Positions 25,920 through 35,123 of a stretch of DNA of 64,000 nt are shown here, one piece after another. The stretch is taken from contig JAHEZL010000020.1 of NCBI GenBank assembly GCA_023251095.1, positions 1 to 64,000 of the forward strand, in the 5' to 3' direction. Position numbers and translations under genes: made by a program. Position 1 is the first letter of the stretch; each line of letters opens with the position of its first letter. This DNA comes from Flavobacteriales bacterium. GTDB taxonomy: Bacteria; Bacteroidota; Bacteroidia; Flavobacteriales_C; GCA-002722245. The notes below the pieces were generated by a model. The model did not search any database and was not told the origin of the DNA. It was given only the letters and a program-made list of their open reading frames with translations.

Positions 25920-26756
25920 ATGACTAAATTTGTTTTAACACAAAAATGCACTTTGAAAGAAGCAGTTAGCGATAAAAGTAAGAAAATACTGAACAAGCTG
26001 AAAAGACAGCATGTTTTAGTGATAGAAGAAGTGGAGCATGGCACAGGGAAAGTGCTGTTTTTCAAATCGCGACTGATTTCCCTGATTGTCTTTGGTATTC
26101 TTCTGTTTGCGCTTATTTTCGCCCTGGCTTTTTTGGCCATTGCCTATACGCCCATGCAAAAATGGGTTCCCGGTTTTTTAACTTCCGCACAAGAGGATGT
26201 TATTATGCAGGATGCTCATTTGGCCGATCAAATAGAAGATCAGCTGAAAGGAAAAGAAATTTATTATTCTCATTTGGATTCATTGATTGAAGAATGGATT
26301 CCCGAGAAGGATGCCAACAAGCAAAATGATGCCGGTGCTCAGATTCCGGTGTTGCAGCCTGCCGGAGAACAAATGCAGGCCATTAAAAATTTCCACTTTT
26401 TTTCTCCTTTGTCGGGTTATGTTTCCAAGCCTTTCAATTATCAGGAAAAGCATTACGGTATCGACATTGTAACGAACAAAGACGAAGCGGTAAAAGCAAC
26501 ACTGAACGGCAGGGTAGTGTTTTCGTCATGGTCGGCAGAGACGGGCAACACCATTATTTTACAGCATACCAATAATTTAATTTCGGTGTATAAGCACAAT
26601 GCGGTATTGCTTAAAAAAGAAGGGCAATTCACTAAGGCGGGAGAAGTAATAGGAATTATAGGGAATTCGGGCGAAGAAAGCTCGGGCCCGCATTTGCATT
26701 TTGAGTTGTGGTTCAATGGAACACCGCTGAATCCGGCGAGTTATATGAATTTTTAG
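25920..26756 (+). CDS. M23 family metallopeptidase, membrane-anchored
   Basis: 278 aa from ATG 25920; a GTG five codons earlier is less likely. A basic N-terminal cytoplasmic tail (about 50 aa) precedes one membrane helix (about 53-75), then a short linker and a LytM/M23 domain. Zinc ligands are His178 and Asp182 (HYGID) and His260 in GPHLHFELW, with His258 as the catalytic base, so it is likely an active peptidoglycan endopeptidase or an activator of one. The same tail-TM-LytM layout is common in Bacteroidota. Divergent from sprE; convergent with the GT9 gene. Confidence 0.93.
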   Translation: MTKFVLTQKCTLKEAVSDKSKKILNKLKRQHVLVIEEVEHGTGKVLFFKSRLISLIVFGILLFALIFALAFLAIAYTPMQKWVPGFLTSAQEDVIMQDAHLADQIEDQLKGKEIYYSHLDSLIEEWIPEKDANKQNDAGAQIPVLQPAGEQMQAIKNFHFFSPLSGYVSKPFNYQEKHYGIDIVTNKDEAVKATLNGRVVFSSWSAETGNTIILQHTNNLISVYKHNAVLLKKEGQFTKAGEVIGIIGNSGEESSGPHLHFELWFNGTPLNPASYMNF

Positions 26757-26760
26757 CGAG

Positions 26761-26804
26761 TACGTCATTGCGAAATTTTTGTACTCAAAAATGAAGCAAC
26801 CTCA
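26761..26804. repeat. Dispersed hairpin repeat, copy 3
   Basis: TACGTCATTGCGAA, ATTTTTG-TACT-CAAAAAT, GAAGCAACCTCAT. It occupies nearly all of the 51 bp between the convergent stop codons of the M23 peptidase and GT9 genes, so any terminator at this junction must be this repeat. Confidence 0.92.
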
Positions 26805-26807
26805 TCT

Positions 26808-27854
26808 TTATGATAAAAGATCTTTGATCTTTTCTTTCACCTCCTCCACCGAAATCCTATTGATACAAAGGTCGTGCGGCTGTACGCAATGAATCTGATC
26901 GCAGGGATTACAAGCTAATTTATGGTGAATAAAAGTTCCTTTTGCATGGTAAGGACGAAAGGTTTCGGTGATGCCCGGACCGAACAAACCGATCACAGGA
27001 ATATTCACCGCCGCCGCCAGATGCATCGGTCCGCTTTCATTGCCCACAAAAAGTTTTGCGTGAGCGGCAATCGCTGCAAATTGTGTTAACGTACATTTTC
27101 CGGCAAGATTTACAGCAGGAAATTTTAATTTATCGATGATGCTTTCATTCAATTCAGCATCTTCGGGACCGCCGCCAAACACCAACTGAAATCCGTTTTC
27201 ATGCAAATAGTTGGCGAGTGCTTCATAGCGTTCGGCCGCCCATTGTCGCAGCACACGACGCGCTCCGGTATGAAAAATCACGAAAGAATTTAATCTGTTT
27301 TTTTCACACCAGGTTTTCGCAAAAATTTTGTCTTCTTCGCTTAGGAACAAACGCAGCTCAGGTTTTTCGGGAATGTTTTTCAAAACAGGTTCCATGATCT
27401 GGTAATTCACTTCCACTTCATGTTTGTGTCCGCCTGCGTATTTATTTTTCATTCTGACGGAACCGCGTTCCACCCGGTATTTCGGACTGTTAAAAAGCGC
27501 AAACCAAAACATTTGCCAGCTGCCTCGTAAATCAATGATTAAATCGTATTTGCCGCTGAGCTCTTTTTTTTGAGTGACTACTTTATCTAGACAAGGATCG
27601 GCCTGCACAATATTTTTTACCACCCCTTTACACAGCAGTGTGATTTCCGCTTCGAGATGCGATTTTCTTAATGTTTCAAAGGAAGGCAGCGCTGTCATCA
27701 TGTCGCCAATCTCATCAATTTTGATGATCAGGATTCTATTGAATTTTTCGGGAGGAAGTTTTTTGCCATTGATCCATTTGCTCAGCAGAATAGAAAGAAC
27801 GTAATAAATTTTTTCTTTCACACTTGCGGCCGAATAAGAGGTTTTCAATTGCAT
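26808..27854 (-). CDS. Glycosyltransferase family 9 (heptosyltransferase-like)
   Basis: 348 aa. GT9 enzymes add ADP-heptose or similar sugars to the lipopolysaccharide core. The N-terminal RILIIKIDEIGDMMTALPSFETL is the family start, and the C-terminal donor site reads GNESGPMHLAAAVNIPVIGLFGPG. A cluster CNPCDQIHCVQPHDLC near the end is typical of one GT9 subfamily. rfaE2, for ADP-heptose supply, is present at 44.2 kb, which supports a heptose-containing LPS core. Confidence 0.92.
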   Translation of the reverse strand: MQLKTSYSAASVKEKIYYVLSILLSKWINGKKLPPEKFNRILIIKIDEIGDMMTALPSFETLRKSHLEAEITLLCKGVVKNIVQADPCLDKVVTQKKELSGKYDLIIDLRGSWQMFWFALFNSPKYRVERGSVRMKNKYAGGHKHEVEVNYQIMEPVLKNIPEKPELRLFLSEEDKIFAKTWCEKNRLNSFVIFHTGARRVLRQWAAERYEALANYLHENGFQLVFGGGPEDAELNESIIDKLKFPAVNLAGKCTLTQFAAIAAHAKLFVGNESGPMHLAAAVNIPVIGLFGPGITETFRPYHAKGTFIHHKLACNPCDQIHCVQPHDLCINRISVEEVKEKIKDLLS

Positions 27855-27939
27855 AAAAGCAAAAATAGGATAAAGTGTAAATTAAAGAAATGCGCGCAGC
27901 TAAAACTAATTTTTTACTTTAGCTGAACATAAAAATCAC

Positions 27940-29433
27940 ATGGGACTCAAAGCCGCGTTAAGCAAACCGTTTGCAAAATATATTTCCAAAAAAGTTTACA
28001 AGGAAGCCGCCCGCGCGGTGGAATTGCAGGAAGCTACATTAAAAATGCTGTTGGCAAAAGCAAAGGATACCGCCTTCGGAAAAGACCACAAATTTTCTTC
28101 GATAAAAAACTACGATGACTTCAAGAAAGCTGTTCCTGTAAAGGATTACGAAGGCATTAAAAAATATATTGAAAGAATTAAACACGACGAAGAAAACGTT
28201 TTGTGGCCGGGTTTACCAATGTATTTCAGCAAAACATCAGGCACTACTTCGGGAGTGAAATACATTCCAATTTCCAAAGATTCTATGCCTCATCACATTA
28301 AAGCGGCGCGCAACGCTATTTTGCTTTATATCGCTGAAACAGGCAAGGCGGAATTTGTGGACGGGAAAATGATTTTTTTGCAGGGGAGTCCCGAACTGGA
28401 TAATTCTTACAAAACACCAACCGGTCGATTATCAGGGATTACAGCGCACCACGTTCCGAAATATTTACAAAAAAACCGCAAGCCATCTTACGAAACCAAT
28501 TGCATTGCCGATTGGGAAACCAAGCTGGATGCAGTTATTGAAGAAACGGTAAACGAAGACATGCGGGTGATTTCTGGAATTCCACCTTGGGTGCAAATGT
28601 ATTTTGAGCGCATTCAGGCCAAAACCGGAAAACAAATCAAAGACGTGTTTCCCAACTTTTCCTTGTTTGTGCAAGGCGGCGTGAATTATCGTCCGTACCA
28701 GCCCATCATGGAAAAAATCATTGGAAAATCCATTCCTACTGTTGAGGTTTATCCGGCATCGGAAGGATTTATTGCTTTCCAGGATTCGCAAAAACACGAA
28801 GGATTATTGCTCAACACCAACGCCGGAATATTTTTTGAATTTATTCCTGCCGATGAATTTTTCAATGAAAATCCCACAAGGATTTCTTTGAAGGACGTGA
28901 AGTTAAATGTAAACTATGCGTTGATTCTCAGCACCAATGCAGGCTTGTTCGGATACAATATTGGCGATACCGTAAAATTCGTTTCGTTAAAGCCATATAG
29001 AATTGTTGTTTCAGGAAGAATCAAGCATTTTATTTCTGCTTTCGGAGAACACGTAATTGGCGAAGAAGTAGATCGCGCGATGATTGCTACTTGCGAAAAA
29101 TTTGGAGTGGAAGTAACTGAGTTTACCGTTGCTCCGCAAGTAGCTCCACAAGACGGCTTGCCTTACCACGAGTGGTTTGTAGAGTTTAGGAAAAGTCCGG
29201 CTGATTTGCCTGCCTTTGTAAAATTCCTCGATGAACAAATGGTAAAACAAAACGTGTATTACAAAGATTTGATCACCGGAAGTATTTTGCGAACACTTGT
29301 TCTTACTGAAATTGCCAAGGACGGATTTATCGGCTATATGAAATCGGAAGGCAAGCTGGGCGGACAAAATAAAGTTCCGCGTTTGGGGAATGATCGTAAA
29401 ATAGCGGATGCTTTGGGAGCGTTTAAAGCGTAA
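27940..29433 (+). CDS. GH3-family acyl-acid amido synthetase-like protein
   Basis: 497 aa. GH3 enzymes are ANL-fold adenylating enzymes; in plants they couple auxin or jasmonate to amino acids. Adenylation motifs are intact: SKTSGTTSGVKYIPIS (phosphate loop, near residue 98), YPASEGFIAF (near 268) and YNIGDTVKFVS (near 345), followed by the hinge VVSGRIKHFISAFGEH. The plant-type hormone substrate is not expected here; Bacteroidota commonly carry one such gene of unknown substrate. It precedes dxr by 44 bp. Confidence 0.92.
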   Translation: MGLKAALSKPFAKYISKKVYKEAARAVELQEATLKMLLAKAKDTAFGKDHKFSSIKNYDDFKKAVPVKDYEGIKKYIERIKHDEENVLWPGLPMYFSKTSGTTSGVKYIPISKDSMPHHIKAARNAILLYIAETGKAEFVDGKMIFLQGSPELDNSYKTPTGRLSGITAHHVPKYLQKNRKPSYETNCIADWETKLDAVIEETVNEDMRVISGIPPWVQMYFERIQAKTGKQIKDVFPNFSLFVQGGVNYRPYQPIMEKIIGKSIPTVEVYPASEGFIAFQDSQKHEGLLLNTNAGIFFEFIPADEFFNENPTRISLKDVKLNVNYALILSTNAGLFGYNIGDTVKFVSLKPYRIVVSGRIKHFISAFGEHVIGEEVDRAMIATCEKFGVEVTEFTVAPQVAPQDGLPYHEWFVEFRKSPADLPAFVKFLDEQMVKQNVYYKDLITGSILRTLVLTEIAKDGFIGYMKSEGKLGGQNKVPRLGNDRKIADALGAFKA

Positions 29434-29477
29434 TAGTCAGAGAAGGCATAAATCATTATCTTCGCCTTTCTTCAAAA

Positions 29478-30641
29478 ATGCAAAAGAAAAAAATCGCCAT
29501 ATTAGGTTCATCAGGTTCTATCGGAACGCAGGCTCTGGAAGTGATTCAGGAGCATCCTGATCAATTTGAAGTAGAAGTGTTAACGGTGAACAGCAATGCC
29601 GATTTACTGATTGAACAAACAAAAAAATTCAAACCGAATACCGTTGTCATCGCTGATGAAACGAAGTATCTCTATGTTAAAGAGGCTTTGGACAAAGAGG
29701 ATGTACACGTGTTTGCCGGAGAAGCTGCATTATCAGAAGTGATGGAAATGCAAAGCATCGATATGGTGTTAACGGCCGTAGTAGGTTTTGCCGGATTGAA
29801 ACCCACCATGACGGCTATCAACGCCGGAAAACAAATTGCACTAGCCAATAAGGAAACTTTGGTAGTTGCCGGCGAATTGGTGACCAAATTAGCGAAAGAA
29901 AAAAACGTAAATATTTTTCCTGTCGACTCCGAACACTCGGCAATTTTCCAATGTCTCGCAGGAGAATACGGCAACCCGATTGAAAAAATATATCTCACTG
30001 CTTCAGGCGGCCCTTTTCGCGGATGGTCATCAGAAAAATTAGCTTCGGTTACCAAGGAGCAAGCCTTGAAACACCCCAACTGGGAGATGGGTGCAAAAAT
30101 CACCATTGACTCTGCATCCATGATGAATAAAGGTCTGGAGGTGATTGAAGCCAAATGGTTGTTCGGTTTAAAAGCGGAACAGATTGATGTGATCGTTCAT
30201 CCGCAATCCATCGTTCATTCCATTGTTCAGTTTGAAGACGGATCGATGAAAGCCCAAATGGGATTGCCCGATATGAAGCTGCCGATTCAATACGCAATGG
30301 CTTATCCGCAGCGATTGAAATCGTCTTTTAAAAGATTTAACTTTTTGAACTATCCGGCTCTCACTTTTGAAGCGCCCGATACAAAAACTTTTCGTAATCT
30401 TGCTTTGGCTTTTGAGGCGATGAAAAGAGGAGGAAATGCAGCTTGTATACTCAATGCTGCCAACGAAATTGCGGTGGATGCTTTTTTGAAAAACAAAGTA
30501 AGGTTTTTGGAGATGAGCGATATCATTGAAAAATGTTTGAGCGACATAAAATTTATTGCAACACCATCGTTAGAAGATTACATAGAGACGGATAAAGTGA
30601 GCAGGGAAATGGCAAGGGAAATTATTTTAAAAACAGTTTAG
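29478..30641 (+). CDS. dxr: 1-deoxy-D-xylulose 5-phosphate reductoisomerase
   Basis: 387 aa. Second step of the MEP isoprenoid pathway, NADPH-dependent. The NADPH loop is AILGSSGSIGTQALEVI near residue 6; active-site residues lie in PVDSEHSAIFQ, TASGGPFRG, TIDSASMMNKGLEVIEA and VHPQSIVHS. Complete and canonical. It is followed by rseP after 9 bp, the order often seen in bacteria. Confidence 0.97.
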   Translation: MQKKKIAILGSSGSIGTQALEVIQEHPDQFEVEVLTVNSNADLLIEQTKKFKPNTVVIADETKYLYVKEALDKEDVHVFAGEAALSEVMEMQSIDMVLTAVVGFAGLKPTMTAINAGKQIALANKETLVVAGELVTKLAKEKNVNIFPVDSEHSAIFQCLAGEYGNPIEKIYLTASGGPFRGWSSEKLASVTKEQALKHPNWEMGAKITIDSASMMNKGLEVIEAKWLFGLKAEQIDVIVHPQSIVHSIVQFEDGSMKAQMGLPDMKLPIQYAMAYPQRLKSSFKRFNFLNYPALTFEAPDTKTFRNLALAFEAMKRGGNAACILNAANEIAVDAFLKNKVRFLEMSDIIEKCLSDIKFIATPSLEDYIETDKVSREMAREIILKTV

Positions 30642-30650
30642 ATTTAATCC

Positions 30651-31982
30651 ATGGAAATATTTGTAAAGGCAGTCAGTTTGATCATGAGCTTGTCGATTTT
30701 GGTGTTATTGCACGAGATGGGGCATTTCATTCCTGCGCGATTATTCAAAACGAAAGTGGAGAAATTCTATTTGTTTTTTGATCCTTGGTTTTCCCTTTTC
30801 AAATACAAAAAAGGAGATACTGAATACGGTATCGGTTGGTTGCCCTTCGGAGGTTATGTGAAAATTGCGGGAATGATAGATGAATCCATGGACAAAGAAG
30901 CCATGAAAGAAGAACCAAAACCGTGGGAATTTCGCAGCAAACCGGCGTGGCAACGTTTGATCATTATGTTGGGCGGTGTTACCGTGAATGCTTTGTTGGC
31001 GTGGGCGATTTACAGCATGTCGCTATTCACCTGGGGCGAAGAATTTTTGCCTTTGGAGAATGCAAAATACGGATTGGCTTGCGATTCCATGATGTATGAA
31101 TACGGCTTCAAAGACGGCGATAAAATCATTGCTGTTGATTCTGTTCATCCGAAGGAATTGAGAGATGTTACCAAAACAATAATACTGGATGGCGGCAGAA
31201 ATGTAAGCATTGAGCGCAACGGAAAAGACTCGGTAATTGTATTGCCTGAAGATTTTCACAAACGAATTTTATCCGAGCACAAAGCAATGTTGTTCATGCC
31301 TCGCGTGCCTTTCGTAATTGATTCTATCATTCAGATAGATACCATGCCGGCTTACAATTCCAAGTTGCAAAAAAATGATCAGATCATTGGAATCAACAAA
31401 ATCCCAACTCCTTTCTTTCAGGATTTTGCTCCTAACATCAAAAAATTTGCAGGCAAAAAGGTAGACATTGTTGTGTTGCGAAATGGCGACACAGTGGCTG
31501 TTTCCTGCGGAGTAACTGCTGCCGGAACAATAGGCGTTGGCAACAAAGGATTGGATAAATATTTCGCTTTAGAAAAGCACGAATACACTTTTTTACAATC
31601 TATTCCTGCAGGCTTGAATTCGGCAACGGATCAGCTGGTGGGTTATGTAAAACAATTTAAATTGTTGTTTTCCAAGGAAGGCGCAAGTAATCTGGGCAGC
31701 TTCGGAACTTTGGGTAGCTTGTTCCCGGCTTCCTTCAGTGATGCTGATTATTGGTTCAAGTTCTGGAACATCACTGCATTATTGTCGGTGATTTTAGCTT
31801 TCATGAACTTATTGCCAATTCCGGCTTTGGATGGCGGACATGTGATGTTCCTCTTGTACGAAATGATCATGAAGAAAAAACCAAGCGAAAAGTTCATGGA
31901 ATATGCTCAAATGACGGGTATGATTCTCTTGTTCGGACTTATGGCGCTGGCGCTCTTCAATGATATTGTGCGCTTTTGGTAG
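30651..31982 (+). CDS. rseP: Site-2 intramembrane metalloprotease RseP
   Basis: 443 aa, M50 family. The zinc motif HEMGH is at residues 21-25 in the first membrane helix, and the third ligand is in NLLPIPALDGGH near the C-terminus. Two PDZ-like domains lie in the extracytoplasmic middle (around YGFKDGDKIIAVDS and KNDQIIGINKIP). RseP cuts anti-sigma factors and leftover signal peptides in the membrane. A link to the ECF sigma operon at 2.4 kb is possible but unproven. Confidence 0.95.
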   Translation: MEIFVKAVSLIMSLSILVLLHEMGHFIPARLFKTKVEKFYLFFDPWFSLFKYKKGDTEYGIGWLPFGGYVKIAGMIDESMDKEAMKEEPKPWEFRSKPAWQRLIIMLGGVTVNALLAWAIYSMSLFTWGEEFLPLENAKYGLACDSMMYEYGFKDGDKIIAVDSVHPKELRDVTKTIILDGGRNVSIERNGKDSVIVLPEDFHKRILSEHKAMLFMPRVPFVIDSIIQIDTMPAYNSKLQKNDQIIGINKIPTPFFQDFAPNIKKFAGKKVDIVVLRNGDTVAVSCGVTAAGTIGVGNKGLDKYFALEKHEYTFLQSIPAGLNSATDQLVGYVKQFKLLFSKEGASNLGSFGTLGSLFPASFSDADYWFKFWNITALLSVILAFMNLLPIPALDGGHVMFLLYEMIMKKKPSEKFMEYAQMTGMILLFGLMALALFNDIVRFW

Positions 31983-32059
31983 AAGAACAAACACCAATCT
32001 GTTAGTAATATTTTACTTTGTTGCATGACTTCGGCGGCATTAATAAGTATAATTGTTAC

Positions 32060-32917
32060 ATGCTGAAGTCGAGAATTATTGTTTTATTACTTGTTGTGTT
32101 TTGTGCTCTGCAATCGGCCATGGCGCAAGATACCGCAGCTCTGGATACCTCCTATAAGTACAAAAAAGTGATGATCATTCCTTTTGAGGAACAGATGTAC
32201 CTCTGTCAGATTCAAAATTTACTGGCGAATGAATCGCAAATGAACACAGCGCAAATCATTAGATCTTTCAGATACAGCATTGCTTCTTCCATGCAAAATG
32301 AATTTTTGTATTTGTACAGCACTACTTCTTTGATTCACCTAGTGGAAGATTCGTTGAAAGATCTTCGTCGCGTTTACGGCTCCATCAGTAGAACCTATGA
32401 TGCCGTGCCTGAAGAACCCAAAGAAGAAAACAAAAAAGGTCTGCCTCTCCTCAAAAATTTTGAGCGCAAGAAAAAAGAGGACAATGAAAAAACACATATT
32501 CAAAACGGACAAATAGTATCGCATTACGACAATACCCCGCGCTTCATGAATGCGGTGATTAAGGACAAAAAACTGTTGCCTTATCTCTACAAAAAATACG
32601 GCACTGATCTTTTTGTTTTCATCAATGAAATGGACATTGAAAATGATTTGTCGGATCCTTACAAAGTGGCCGAAAACAACTACATGCGTATTTTAAAATT
32701 CCATTATACCATTTACAATTTCAAAGGAAAAATGGTGGGTATGGGCGTGGTGTCTACCACTTTTCCTTCTACCGAAAATAATGTGGGCAACATCGTTAAA
32801 AATTATTTTCCGCTCATCACCAAACAGTTGGCTACCAAGCTTCCGCAACCTAAAGTGCCAAAGGTGAATACCGCTACTCCCATTGAAAGTAAAACGGGCG
32901 GAGTGCTGGGGAAATAA
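32060..32917 (+). CDS. Hypothetical secreted protein
   Basis: 285 aa from ATG 32060, which gives a good signal peptide (KSRIIVLLLVVFCALQSAMAQ); a start 14 codons upstream is rejected. The mature protein begins with KVMIIPFEEQMYL, a strand-rich segment, then a helical region and a Lys/Glu-rich linker around residue 140. The C-terminal half has ADP-like pattern FVFINEMDIEND and YNFKGKMVGMGVVSTTFP. I do not recognise the family. It is periplasmic or outer-membrane associated by its signal. Confidence 0.7.
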   Translation: MLKSRIIVLLLVVFCALQSAMAQDTAALDTSYKYKKVMIIPFEEQMYLCQIQNLLANESQMNTAQIIRSFRYSIASSMQNEFLYLYSTTSLIHLVEDSLKDLRRVYGSISRTYDAVPEEPKEENKKGLPLLKNFERKKKEDNEKTHIQNGQIVSHYDNTPRFMNAVIKDKKLLPYLYKKYGTDLFVFINEMDIENDLSDPYKVAENNYMRILKFHYTIYNFKGKMVGMGVVSTTFPSTENNVGNIVKNYFPLITKQLATKLPQPKVPKVNTATPIESKTGGVLGK

Positions 32918-32981
32918 AAATCAGATTTAAAGTTTAGCGTTTAAGTCCTTATGCCGTATATTCGTAGTAAACTCTCATGCT

Positions 32982-34523
32982 ATGCCGGTATTCAAAATAG
33001 ATTCTGTTCTTAAAAAATTAAATATTAAGCCCTTGAATTCCGGTGTTTCTACCGGACAAACCTGGCTCAAAAATTCCGAAAAAAGTATTTCTTCCTTTTC
33101 TCCTACCGATGGAAAACTGATCGCCAAAGTTTCTGTGGCGAATAAAAAAGATTATGAAAAAGTAATCACCGCTGCCGAGCAGGCTTTTCAAAGCTGGCGC
33201 ATGGTGCCCGCTCCAAAGCGTGGTGAAGTGGTAAGGCAAATCGGCGAAGCTTTGCGCGAACAAAAGCAAGCTTTAGGAGAATTGGTTTCCTACGAAACCG
33301 GAAAATCTTTAGAGGAAGGATTGGGAGAGGTTCAGGAGATGATTGACATTGCTGATTTTGCAGTGGGTTTGTCGCGTCAGTTGCACGGACTCACCATGCA
33401 CTCTGAGCGCTTCAAACATCGTATGTATGAGCAATACCACCCTTTAGGTGTGGTTGGAATAATTTCGGCTTTTAATTTTCCGGTGGCGGTTTGGTCGTGG
33501 AACTCTTTTTTAGCCTGGATTTGCGGGGATGTGTGTGTGTGGAAACCATCGGAAAAAACACCGCTGTGTTCGGTGGCTTGTCAGCAAATTGTATCTGTGG
33601 TTTTCAAAAAAAATGCAGTACCTGAAGGTGTTTCCTGTTTGATCAACGGAGATTATACTATTGGTGAATTTTTATCAGAAGATACACGTGTACCGCTTGT
33701 TTCCGCAACGGGTTCAACACGCATGGGGAAAAAAGTGGGTGAAGCAGTGGGCGCCAGATTAGGAAGATCTTTATTGGAGTTGGGTGGAAACAATGCCATC
33801 ATCATTACACCTTCTGCCGATTTAAATATTGTCACTACAGGTGCTGTGTTTGGCGCGGTGGGTACAGCCGGACAGCGTTGTACTTCCACCAGAAGACTCA
33901 TTATTCATGAATCGGTTTACGATGATGTGAAAATGAAATTATTGAAAGCTTACGCGCAATTGAACATTGGAAATCCTCTCGACAGAAAAAATCATGTAGG
34001 ACCATTGATTGATAAAGACGCAGTGAAAAATTATGAAGCGGCACTGGAGCAAATCGTCCGTCAGGGTGGAAAAGCAATAGTTCCGGGCGGAGTGCTGAAA
34101 GGAAAAGGATATGAATCGGGCTGCTATGTGAAACCTGCTATTTACGAAGCAAAAAATCATTCGGCCATTGTGCAGCACGAAACGTTCGCGCCGATTTTAT
34201 ACATCATGAAATACAAAAAACTGGAAGAGGCAATTGCTCTGCAAAATGCTGTTCCGCAAGGATTGTCGTCTTCTATCATGACGAATAATTTACGAGAAGC
34301 AGAAATGTTTTTGTCGCATGAAGGATCGGATTGCGGCATTGCCAACGTGAACATTGGAACATCGGGAGCTGAGATTGGTGGCGCTTTTGGCGGTGAAAAA
34401 GAAACCGGAGGAGGAAGGGAATCGGGTTCTGATGCGTGGAAAGTGTATATGCGCCGACAAACCAATACCATCAATTACAGCGCGCATTTGCCGTTGGCGC
34501 AGGGAATTAAATTTGATTTGTAA
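32982..34523 (+). CDS. Aldehyde dehydrogenase, ALDH7 (antiquitin) type
   Basis: 513 aa. NAD-dependent oxidation of an aldehyde to the acid; the ALDH7 group oxidises alpha-aminoadipic semialdehyde in lysine breakdown. The catalytic Cys300 is in GTAGQRCTSTRRL and the general-base Glu in LLELGGNNAIII, with FNFPVAVWSWN for the oxyanion region. The C-terminal GGAFGGEKETGGGRESGSDAWK is characteristic of ALDH7. No other lysine-catabolism gene is visible next to it, so the substrate is inferred from family only. Confidence 0.93.
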   Translation: MPVFKIDSVLKKLNIKPLNSGVSTGQTWLKNSEKSISSFSPTDGKLIAKVSVANKKDYEKVITAAEQAFQSWRMVPAPKRGEVVRQIGEALREQKQALGELVSYETGKSLEEGLGEVQEMIDIADFAVGLSRQLHGLTMHSERFKHRMYEQYHPLGVVGIISAFNFPVAVWSWNSFLAWICGDVCVWKPSEKTPLCSVACQQIVSVVFKKNAVPEGVSCLINGDYTIGEFLSEDTRVPLVSATGSTRMGKKVGEAVGARLGRSLLELGGNNAIIITPSADLNIVTTGAVFGAVGTAGQRCTSTRRLIIHESVYDDVKMKLLKAYAQLNIGNPLDRKNHVGPLIDKDAVKNYEAALEQIVRQGGKAIVPGGVLKGKGYESGCYVKPAIYEAKNHSAIVQHETFAPILYIMKYKKLEEAIALQNAVPQGLSSSIMTNNLREAEMFLSHEGSDCGIANVNIGTSGAEIGGAFGGEKETGGGRESGSDAWKVYMRRQTNTINYSAHLPLAQGIKFDL

Positions 34524-34526
34524 TAG

Positions 34527-35123
34527 ATGAGAAATCTATTGATTGCTATAATTTTATCGACTTGTTTTTCTTGTTCAGAAAAGAAAAGTAATAGCAATTC
34601 TATTGTATCAGAATATATAAAAAGTGAAATCAAAAGATTGAATCAGGCAAAGCCAATGGTGACAAAGTTTTCTATGATTAATGGAAAGACAGACACATTG
34701 CATACGGATAGTATTGACTGGACCAGGGAATTGAACGTTTTTTTAGCAAATGATATTTCTGAAAATCGTTTGGGTGAGTACACGATAGATTCATTAAAAT
34801 ATATGTACGCACTTACTCCTCAACCTTTTTATGCTGACTGGGCTGATCCAGTGGAGATGATGAAAATTACTTATACAGCCAATGATTCGAATGAAAAAAT
34901 AAAATCACTAAAGATCGTTTTTCCCGTAAAACAACCCGATGAAAAATATGTTGAAATTATTGTCCAGAAGCAGCACGAATTGTATAATTACTACAAAAAT
35001 CTTTCCTATAGTCGAAAACGTGGATACAGAATAACAGGGAGTCAGGACATGAGATTTATTGATAAAATGGATTACGAAGTAGATGTGAGATTCGATAAGA
35101 AATTCTATAACGCTATTTTTTAA
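34527..35123 (+). CDS. Hypothetical lipoprotein
   Basis: 198 aa. Short signal peptide with lipobox CFSCSEK (Cys16). The mature protein is mixed alpha/beta, with a motif KSLKIVFPVKQPDEKYVEIIVQK and a C-terminal GYRITGSQDMRFIDKMDYEVDVRF that reads like a sensor or envelope domain. It starts 3 bp after the ALDH stop and its stop directly precedes the histidine kinase ATG. The tight spacing suggests a signal-related partner of the kinase, but I have no family match. Confidence 0.75.
   Translation: MRNLLIAIILSTCFSCSEKKSNSNSIVSEYIKSEIKRLNQAKPMVTKFSMINGKTDTLHTDSIDWTRELNVFLANDISENRLGEYTIDSLKYMYALTPQPFYADWADPVEMMKITYTANDSNEKIKSLKIVFPVKQPDEKYVEIIVQKQHELYNYYKNLSYSRKRGYRITGSQDMRFIDKMDYEVDVRFDKKFYNAIF

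Noticed and set aside
3086-26804. Repeats as a CRISPR array
   Set aside because: Copies are single and kilobases apart with no spacer spacing and no cas genes.
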